Assembly (NCBI GenBank): GCA_030765065.1
Contig: CM060977.1
Location: forward strand, 133,118,295-133,182,294
DNA: 64,000 bases
Source of the DNA: Deroplatys truncata
Lineage: Eukaryota > Arthropoda > Insecta > Mantodea > Mantidae
Reading direction: 5' to 3'
In this document: positions 61,784 through 64,000 of the stretch, in pieces
Position numbering within the stretch: position 1 is the stretch's first letter
Layout: each line of letters begins with the position of its first letter
The notes under the pieces: model-generated
Seen by the model: the letters and a program-made list of their open reading frames with translations, nothing else
Told to the model about the DNA's origin: nothing
The model's database searches: none
Made by a program: the position numbers and the translations under genes

Positions 61784-62424
61784 GCTACTAAGTAGAAAGA
61801 TATGAAGGTATAAAAATGGCCAGACTCCAGCAATGAAAATGAAACACTTTGCAAGAGACTTTTCATTGTATGAATGTGTTACACGTGCCATCAATGGACG
61901 TTTAATCTTTTCTTACTTACTTGTGACTAATCTTTGATGGTAGAATGACAGTACTGCATGTAGTTTGTTTTCAGGAATCTTTATGAGTTGGGTCTTTCAG
62001 AAACTAATTACAGAGCTATTTGAGAAGTAGATAATACATTCAACTCCTCTTGCCCAGGGATGTTTAGAATATCATGCTATAGGAGAGATTACTGTTCCTA
62101 CTTCTCTGGTCTGAGCACTGCATTTATAATCAGGTTTGAAACTAGGGATGACGATTTGCATTGAAAGTTAATTTTCTTTATAGACATCTGAATAGTGATT
62201 TGTTACATATTTAACACAACCAAGTAATTTTCTTGTTCCAGAAAATTGGTGATCAATGGATTGCTCATCTGGAACAGCTGCAGAAGCTTAAAACACTTGC
62301 TAAAGATCCCAATTTCCAGAGATCAGTCATGAAGGTGAAACAAGAGAACAAATTAAAACTGGCACAATGCCTTCAGAAGGAATATGGAGTGAAAGTTAAT
62401 CCAGCTTCAATGTTTGACATTCAG
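23807..62424 (+). CDS. GlyP: Glycogen phosphorylase, partial gene, ten internal exons
   Basis: Cytosolic enzyme that releases glucose-1-phosphate from glycogen using PLP and phosphate. Ten exons (102, 183, 132, 112, 146, 174, 147, 164, 115 and 183 bp) total 1458 bp, 486 codons, with no stop when joined and with consistent phases: phase 0 everywhere except a codon split after base 1 between exons 4 and 5 and after base 2 between exons 8 and 9. In order they give the [11 protein letters not shown] segment, the glycine-rich loop [11 protein letters not shown], the tower-helix region, the 280s active-site loop ([17 protein letters not shown]), the RRFK pair used in AMP sensing, [36 protein letters not shown] and [11 protein letters not shown]. 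The N-terminal ~81 residues, including the regulatory serine and the start codon, and the C-terminal third with the PLP lysine are not seen. The frame is intact, so I judge the gene functional. Muscle/liver/brain type cannot be assigned; insects usually have one gene. Confidence 0.97.
23909..26359 (+). other. GlyP intron, 2451 bp
   Basis: AT-rich with a (TA)n tract at 24217-24251, a (TTTA)n tract at 24559-24600 and a short CA/CGC tract at 26156-26195. No transposon identified. Confidence 0.85.
26360..26542 (+). CDS. GlyP: GlyP exon with glycine-rich phosphate loop
   Basis: Sixty-one codons from [16 protein letters not shown] to QKIKNGEQ, acceptor ttctcag and donor gtacaa. It contains [19 protein letters not shown], the glycine-rich loop that holds the substrate and PLP phosphates, and the strongly conserved [13 protein letters not shown]. 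Phase 0 at both ends. The open frame reads on into the intron for about 25 codons, but the A-rich continuation is not coding. Confidence 0.97.
26663..26794 (+). CDS. GlyP: GlyP exon ([17 protein letters not shown])
   Basis: Forty-four codons starting [21 protein letters not shown] and ending GKKWVKTQ. The acceptor is atttacag; a second AG four bases further on would shift the frame, so the first is used. The donor is gttggt. It is separated from the previous exon by only a 120-bp intron, the one short intron of the gene. Phase 0 at both ends. Confidence 0.96.
27420..27560 (+). repeat. tRNA-Val-like SINE
   Basis: Sequence tgtagcatgtctgcctcaca with gtcccaagttcaaatcttgg resembles the 3' two-thirds of tRNA-Val, followed by ggttttttcccgggctttcc, a body seen in many insect SINEs. 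5' end not clear. A poorer copy may lie at 29935-30020. Confidence 0.6.
27565..28330 (-). pseudogene. Penelope-like retroelement fragment with GIY-YIG domain
   Basis: The minus strand reads, at 28185-28140, [13 protein letters not shown] (end of the Penelope RT domain). Past a degraded linker, 27749-27567 reads [20 protein letters not shown] with [15 protein letters not shown], a GIY-YIG endonuclease start with the second motif as YTG. Frameshifts separate the two. 5' truncated. Confidence 0.75.
28331..28804. other. Intron DNA, nothing recognised
   Basis: No coding or repeat signal. Confidence 0.4.
28805..29640 (-). pseudogene. RTE-like LINE fragment with YADD box
   Basis: Minus strand: [10 protein letters not shown] at about 29600-29571 (RT catalytic motif), then [16 protein letters not shown] text near 29220, and near the 3' end [20 protein letters not shown] (about 28976-28915) with [13 protein letters not shown]. 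This is the usual ending of RTE/BovB-type ORFs. Several frameshifts. Lies inside a GlyP intron, antisense to the gene. Confidence 0.8.
29636..29668. repeat. (GT)n / (GC)n microsatellite
   Basis: Alternating gt then gcgcgcacgcacgc. Confidence 0.85.
30467..30578 (+). CDS. GlyP: GlyP exon ([14 protein letters not shown])
   Basis: Starts [26 protein letters not shown] and ends in the first base of a phenylalanine codon that is completed in the next exon. Acceptor ttgttgcag, donor gtgagt. The residue after PGY is glycine, where vertebrate muscle enzyme has arginine; this position differs between phyla, so I do not read it as a defect. A family A repeat begins only ~120 bp downstream. Confidence 0.96.
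30702..31525 (-). repeat. Family A repeat, copy 9, full length, in GlyP intron
   Basis: From tttactttctctactacatg to gtgagtgtaacacatcaga. At the CA site this copy has a gagagagaatgagagagaga tract instead. Confidence 0.88.
31526..32278. other. Intron DNA, nothing recognised
   Basis: AT-rich; an 80-codon minus open stretch (31626-31868) shows no motif. Confidence 0.4.
32531..33400 (-). pseudogene. mariner transposase, multiply broken
   Basis: Minus strand, N to [21 protein letters not shown] helix-turn-helix region (33329-33200, [19 protein letters not shown]), [20 protein letters not shown] with the first catalytic aspartate (about 32945-32880), and [20 protein letters not shown] with the second (about 32660-32600). 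The usual SPDLAP is SLNMAS before CDLF. The segments lie in different frames, so inactive. Confidence 0.85.
33640..34330. repeat. Insertion inside the mariner, possibly a repeat with CCAAT boxes
   Basis: AT-rich, with gattggcta twice (33892, 33940), a ccaata box (33899) and the end gataaaaatactgcctcaac. It resembles 10101-10750 in layout and end. Exact borders not visible. Confidence 0.35.
34412..35164. other. Intron DNA, nothing recognised
   Basis: No coding or repeat family signal. Confidence 0.4.
35165..36562 (+). pseudogene. LINE fragment, C-terminal ORF2, with pentamer tail
   Basis: Reads [15 protein letters not shown] (end of RT fingers/palm), then [49 protein letters not shown], and a C-terminal cysteine/histidine region [20 protein letters not shown]. 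At least three frame changes. It ends in a tacta-type repeat tail (36542-36562). The related fragment at 57110-58320 is the same family in opposite orientation. Confidence 0.85.
36563..38104 (+). other. Intron DNA with (GTGG)n minisatellite
   Basis: A gtgggtgggtgggtggg tract at 36716-36739; otherwise no feature. Confidence 0.6.
38105..38250 (+). CDS. GlyP: GlyP exon with tower helix and 280s loop
   Basis: Two bases complete the split codon, then 48 codons from [18 protein letters not shown] to [10 protein letters not shown]. It covers the tower-helix segment at the dimer interface and the 280s loop NDNFFEGKE, which gates the active site in the inactive T state. Acceptor ttggttgcag, donor gtaatc. 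Confidence 0.97.
38509..39336. mobile_element. Fold-back element with two inverted mariner 3' ends
   Basis: Both halves are the same 3' part of one transposase gene. The left arm, 38509-38857, reads on the minus strand from GDFYLWSNL through [19 protein letters not shown] to the terminal cagagagagg. The right arm, about 38990-39336, repeats it on the plus strand and ends ttggctctctcca. Between them lies a single-copy part, [22 protein letters not shown] borders both sides. The element has no 5' half. Confidence 0.82.
39767..40066 (+). repeat. SINE B, tRNA-derived (copy 6)
   Basis: The most complete copy: head cctccgtggactagtggtac, the ggcggagggtgatgg segment, cgtgtcgtagatttacggca, gcgtccataaataaaac and an AT-rich tail. 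Length about 300 bp. Confidence 0.88.
40259..40395 (+). repeat. tRNA-core repeat fragment
   Basis: Contains ccggcatgtta, the A-box-like acctcaatggttagagcaac, degraded B-box gtgttaaaatcctgg, and the tail cattgaatttttcag. Confidence 0.7.
40396..41064. other. Intron DNA, nothing recognised
   Basis: No feature identified. Confidence 0.4.
41067..42364 (-). mobile_element. Tc1/mariner-superfamily element with intact inverted ends
   Basis: Ends gggtctttcaacaagattgt and (inverted) gggtgtttcaacaagagtgt, with TA close to both. About 1.3 kb. Encodes a minus-strand transposase; the fold-back and DD41D elements elsewhere are different families. Confidence 0.88.
41145..42252 (-). pseudogene. Transposase with DUF4817-type HTH, frameshifted
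   Basis: The N-terminus, 42252-42022, reads [20 protein letters not shown] and a helix-turn-helix of the kind found in many arthropod IS630-related transposases. The middle frame (41968-41591) carries [14 protein letters not shown], and the C-terminal frame (41759-41145) carries [24 protein letters not shown] (second Asp) and [14 protein letters not shown] (third Asp). The expected FSDEAHFW has lost one base in the Asp codon near 41774, which both removes the first catalytic residue and shifts the frame. I count 41 residues between the last two aspartates. Confidence 0.87.
42365..43218 (+). other. Intron DNA, nothing recognised
   Basis: Ends in the pyrimidine tract of the acceptor at 43201-43218. 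Confidence 0.5.
43219..43392 (+). CDS. GlyP: GlyP exon with RRFK and LNDTHPS motifs
   Basis: Fifty-eight codons from [21 protein letters not shown] to [10 protein letters not shown]. The two arginines of IIRRFK match the pair contacting AMP phosphate in regulated phosphorylases, so AMP activation is plausible. [17 protein letters not shown] is a core catalytic-domain motif. Acceptor is a long pyrimidine tract plus ccag, donor gtagaa. Phase 0 at both ends. Confidence 0.97.
43693..44839. mobile_element. Harbinger-like DNA transposon, degenerate
   Basis: Terminal inverted repeats gggctggtttcaccaa and (inverted) gggccagtttcacaaa, flanked by TAA on both sides (43690-43692, 44840-44842), as expected for PIF/Harbinger. 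Further subterminal gttaa-rich repeats occur at both ends. The minus strand at about 44300-44240 reads [13 protein letters not shown], similar to the KKTGGG end of the SANT/Myb-like protein such elements carry. No intact gene. Confidence 0.8.
44843..45402. other. Intron DNA, nothing certain
   Basis: Small open stretches on both strands around 45170-45410 without a recognisable motif. Confidence 0.35.
45403..45918. mobile_element. MITE-like element with ~80-bp terminal inverted repeats
   Basis: Left arm includes aggagtaggaaaactc and acttaagtaaaattacctgg; the right arm has the same in inverted order (ccaggtaattttacttaagt, gagttttcctactcct). Internal ~350 bp is unrelated to the arms. A similar tcactttaagtgaa phrase is at 52811. 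Confidence 0.78.
46510..47720 (+). pseudogene. LINE ORF2 C-terminus with RNase H domain
   Basis: Begins in the RT thumb ([20 protein letters not shown]), then an RNase H domain with all four acidic residues visible: [19 protein letters not shown] (D), [11 protein letters not shown] (E), [15 protein letters not shown] (D) and [12 protein letters not shown] (D). After it comes [20 protein letters not shown], a cysteine/histidine motif. TGA at 47113 replaces the tryptophan expected in the next motif (normally WVPGH), and a second stop lies at 47419, so it is dead. 5' truncated. The RNase H domain places it with the I/R1/LOA-type clades. Confidence 0.9.
47721..49540 (+). other. Intron DNA, nothing recognised
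   Basis: About 1.8 kb of AT-rich sequence without repeats I can name. Confidence 0.45.
49548..50368 (-). repeat. Family A repeat, copy 10
   Basis: Nearly full length; the terminal ttactttctctac is missing but gtatagtaagaattgcattc remains. Ends gtgcaacacatcaga. Lies 210 bp upstream of the GlyP exon at 50582. Confidence 0.85.
50582..50728 (+). CDS. GlyP: GlyP exon with [14 protein letters not shown]
   Basis: Forty-nine codons from [20 protein letters not shown] to YHINFLHLK. The histidine of TNHT corresponds to the active-site His377 of the muscle enzyme, which hydrogen-bonds the glucosyl unit. Acceptor gtttacag, donor gtaagt. Phase 0 at both ends. Confidence 0.97.
50729..51314 (+). other. 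Intron DNA, nothing recognised
   Basis: A T-run at 51119-51133; no other feature. Confidence 0.45.
51317..52672 (+). mobile_element. Tc1-like transposon, complete ends
   Basis: 1356 bp with terminal inverted repeats cactgccgtttgtgaaaatt and (inverted) cactgctgtttgtgaaaatt, TA duplicated on each side (51315-51316, 52673-52674). Plus-strand transposase, broken. Confidence 0.93.
51574..52527 (+). pseudogene. Tc1-like transposase, inactivated
   Basis: [13 protein letters not shown] begins the first helix-turn-helix; after frame changes [20 protein letters not shown] and [20 protein letters not shown] follow. The DDE domain shows [20 protein letters not shown] (first Asp), FQ-stop-DNAQH (second Asp, with TAG at 52274 in place of the usual Gln) and [13 protein letters not shown], where lysine stands where Tc1 needs glutamate. 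A frameshift near 52298 separates the last two. It can no longer be active. Confidence 0.88.
52675..53290 (+). other. Intron DNA, nothing recognised
   Basis: No feature identified. Confidence 0.4.
53295..53470 (+). pseudogene. LINE 3'-end scrap
   Basis: Reads [20 protein letters not shown] then [16 protein letters not shown], the wording usual at the very end of LINE ORF2 (a 'FNRLP...SFK..LK.YLL' type ending). Short, so tentative. Confidence 0.4.
53836..53999 (+). CDS. GlyP: GlyP exon (RLRRMS ... [15 protein letters not shown])
   Basis: Fifty-four codons plus two bases, from [20 protein letters not shown] to HSDILKKE. It includes [20 protein letters not shown], a conserved element of the C-terminal nucleotide-binding-type domain. 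Of two possible donors I chose the gtaagt at 54000, because it restores the valine codon shared with the next exon. Confidence 0.96.
54144..55116. mobile_element. Fold-back element with LINE fragment between its arms
   Basis: Left arm (54144-54620) is the minus-strand 3' part of the same transposase as at 38509, reading [20 protein letters not shown] and [20 protein letters not shown] to the end cagagagccaaaaaactatg. Right arm (about 54905-55116) repeats its last ~210 bp on the plus strand, ending ttttttggctctccctg. Between them, 54690-54904 is unrelated LINE sequence. Ends lie at TA. Confidence 0.8.
54690..54904 (+). pseudogene. LINE fragment (start of RT domain) inside the fold-back
   Basis: Reads [20 protein letters not shown] then [20 protein letters not shown], the conserved stretch just before RT domain 1 of Jockey/CR1-type LINEs ('...K..GWDEI...LK'). 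It ends precisely where the right arm begins. Confidence 0.8.
55117..56008 (+). other. Intron DNA, nothing recognised
   Basis: No feature identified. Confidence 0.4.
56009..56784 (+). repeat. Family A repeat, copy 11, left end truncated
   Basis: From atcgagatgtcaatcttatt to cgtagtagagaaagtaa. Carries a (CA)n tract at 56617-56650. Confidence 0.87.
57105..58330 (-). pseudogene. LINE fragment, same family as 35165
   Basis: Minus strand: [20 protein letters not shown] and [20 protein letters not shown] with [20 protein letters not shown] (58287-57979), then decayed C-terminal region to about 57120. The layout matches 35165-36560 (LG..., [18 protein letters not shown]). Many stops downstream. 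Confidence 0.8.
58680..59330 (+). other. Unidentified decayed coding-like sequence
   Basis: Plus-strand open segments at 58773-58961 and 58915-59214, with [19 protein letters not shown] text, recall the C-terminal part of pogo/Tigger-type transposases, but I cannot confirm it. No inverted repeats found. Confidence 0.25.
59331..60106 (+). other. Intron DNA with pyrimidine tract
   Basis: Short inverted segments gggcttgtaggct / agcctacaagccc (59547 and 59621) form a ~70-bp stem-loop; ttcc/tttc tract at 59779-59836. Confidence 0.6.
60107..60221 (+). CDS. GlyP: GlyP exon with [11 protein letters not shown]
   Basis: One base completes the valine codon, then 38 codons [20 protein letters not shown] through [22 protein letters not shown] is a phosphorylase family signature near the PLP pocket. 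Acceptor tttattacag, donor gtaaat. Confidence 0.96.
60222..60820 (+). other. Intron DNA, nothing recognised
   Basis: No feature identified. Confidence 0.4.
60825..61700. repeat. tRNA-core repeat array: one inverted plus two tandem copies
   Basis: Minus copy 60873-61165, then plus copies 61190-61440 and 61440-61697 head to tail. Each core is 72-73 nt long (60948-61019 minus, 61277-61349 and 61594-61666 plus) with tgtagctcagtgg-type A box and gtggttcaaatcc B box. Shared flank: gtgcgagtcagctggagaat before, cattgaatttttcagtc after. The junction between the tandem units is attccattaattgacctaat, and (att)n tracts border the array at 60826 and 61697. Confidence 0.85.
61697..61783. repeat. (TTA)n microsatellite
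   Basis: About 85 bp of tta triplets directly attached to the end of the tRNA-core array. Confidence 0.95.
61784..62241 (+). other. Intron DNA, nothing recognised
   Basis: Only the acceptor region at the end. Confidence 0.5.
62242..62424 (+). CDS. GlyP: GlyP exon ending at ASMFDIQ
   Basis: Sixty-one codons from [16 protein letters not shown] through [14 protein letters not shown] to NPASMFDIQ. The next family motif, VKRIHEYKRQ with the phosphate-binding lysine and arginine, must be in the following exon outside the window. Acceptor ttgttccag, donor gtaaga. Phase 0 at both ends. Confidence 0.97.
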
Positions 62425-63800
62425 GTAAGAACAAAGGACATTTATGGCAATCTAGTTAGCAAACATACAAAAGTAGTGATGTGGCCTAAAAGTGATTGTC
62501 AGGATGATTATCTAGAAAAATGAGGGTGGGTGTTGAATCTTCATATGATCACATGAAGCAAAAATACAAATATTTAACAGAATACATACATATGCACATG
62601 CACACTAAGGACATTTAAAAGTACGTTCAGATTTTAAAAGCACTTACATATGAAGAATCAGTTCATCAGATGAATGAACAGCAATTTCATAATTTACACA
62701 CACTCTTCTTTTGTTTATATTTTGGAACTCATTGACAACACATCGCTTTGTTATTGCTTGACTTAGGAATGTAATTTCTGCATTTATACCATGAAACACT
62801 GTTATTTCTGCCTAATGCAGAGATAGTTCAACACCATCTGCATAGAGCTTTTGTGTGATTTGAAGCAATATGGTTTTAATTCACTCACATTCATATTTGT
62901 GGGTACCTACTTTCTGTAGATCTTCAGAAGTTTCATCATCATCATTGTTAATACTATTATTGTTAGGTATTGTTGTTATTATGGTTTTTCTTGGAGGTTA
63001 TACACAGTAGTTAATTACTATTAGAGGTTGGTGCATTAGAATTCCAAGAAAAAATATACATACATAAATTGAAGCTATTTAAGGGAGCATAAACACTTGC
63101 GTACAGGAAATAAGCTTTGAAGATTTGTCTTTCAGATAAAAAGTGGAGATTGTAGTTGTTTTCAATGAGGCCTTAGCTTTACAGTCTTTCATTATACTTT
63201 GCTTTGTTTAAGTATCCAAGTCATCCAGCATGAAATACTTTGAACCCATTATGCTTGTTTTAGATGGTTTAAAGTTCTATCTATCAGTTTTTGTTTTCCA
63301 AGATTTGACTCAATTAGGGAACCAATGAAAACATATTTTTGGTTTTCTGGAGTAGAATTACAACCAAACACAACAATGAGGCTTCCTGCAACAATCATTG
63401 CTATATACATACTACTGCTTGATGAAAAATGAGTAATCCCTGTATAAGAAGTGGCATCACAACATTCAACACAGCCATGCCATGTATTTTGAGAATACAT
63501 ACTCGGATTTTATACAGAAGATGCTGTTGTATTTATGAATTATTATTTTGAAGCTGTTGATAGTGAAGGTATTACATAATTAGTTCATACCTGCTCCTAG
63601 AGAGCTGTTATATTTCTTTGATGAAGTCTTTTGTTTTCAAGGTAAAGGAGGTTAATTGGCCTCCGTCGTGGTATGAGGAGTGAATCTGTTGCATCATAAT
63701 CCTCTTTATTGGTGGCACCACAAGAGGCCTGCTGCGCACATGGCATTGACTATGTTTCATCATTATACCGAGTTATCTTTAACCATCCACCTAGTAAAAA
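62425..63800 (+). other. Start of next GlyP intron, with a minus-strand open frame
   Basis: Mostly featureless. At 63500-63249 (minus) 83 codons with a hydrophobic stretch MYIAMIVAGSLIVVFGC followed by a polar tail ending NHLKQA. It could be a chance frame, or a fragment of a membrane protein pseudogene. Confidence 0.3.
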
Positions 63801-64000
63801 TCTGATGTGCTACATTCATATGATGTTCTATACCCACTCCTTTATTTTTGTATAGTTTCTTCAAACTGTTCATACAAAAGTTTTCCATGTAAAGCATAAT
63901 TTGGATTGGAAGATTTTCTTGGAAATCTTCATGTCACATCTTTGGGAAATACTGAACTTAAATACAAATTTTGGTATTTATTTAACTTTTCCGTTTTGAG
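63801..64000 (+). repeat. Family A repeat, copy 12, internal deletion, runs off the window
   Basis: Starts tctgatgtgctacattcata like the divergent subfamily, then jumps from tactgttcatacaaaag-type sequence straight to ttttccatgtaaagcataat, omitting the middle ~550 bp. Confidence 0.75.

Overview
The window is eukaryotic genomic DNA, almost certainly from an insect with a large, repeat-rich genome. The only host gene I can support is glycogen phosphorylase (GlyP) on the + strand. Ten internal exons (23807-23908, 26360-26542, 26663-26794, 30467-30578, 38105-38250, 43219-43392, 50582-50728, 53836-53999, 60107-60221, 62242-62424) join in frame with GT/AG junctions into 486 codons without a stop, covering roughly residues 82-567 of the ~840-residue enzyme. 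The first exon(s), with the phosphoserine activation segment, and the exons carrying the PLP lysine lie outside the recognisable part of the window. Introns run from 120 bp to 7.5 kb. Wording in the exons is insect-like rather than vertebrate; multi-kb introns and heavy SINE/LINE/mariner content would fit a polyneopteran-type genome, but that is inference.

Layout. 1-13 kb: a 113-bp tandem repeat, then many copies of an ~830-900 bp non-autonomous family (here 'family A', twelve copies in the window, possibly Helentron-related), tRNA-derived SINEs, Tc1/mariner scraps and unassigned DNA. 13.3-16.7 kb: a nested stack, with a hAT-like element (8-bp target duplication) holding a family A copy, which holds a DD41D-type Tc1/mariner element; a SINE sits in the same hAT. 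16.7-22.4 kb: three decayed LINEs, further family A and SINE copies and a 154-bp hAT MITE with an 8-bp target duplication. 23.8-62.4 kb: the GlyP exons, with introns containing a Penelope-like fragment, several LINE fragments, four more Tc1/mariner-type insertions with recognisable ends, a Harbinger-like element with TAA duplications, a MITE with long terminal inverted repeats, two fold-back mariner-derived elements and an inverted/tandem array of a tRNA-core repeat. 62.4-64 kb: next intron, with the start of another family A copy.

No CRISPR, operon or bacterial-type feature is present. All transposase and reverse-transcriptase genes found are broken by stops, frameshifts or truncation, so these elements look inactive. 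The points most worth a second look are the fold-back mariner elements (one enclosing a LINE fragment), the tRNA-core repeat with recurrent inverted arrangement, family A with its embedded microsatellite site, and the nested hAT stack. Similarity calls are by eye; no search was run.
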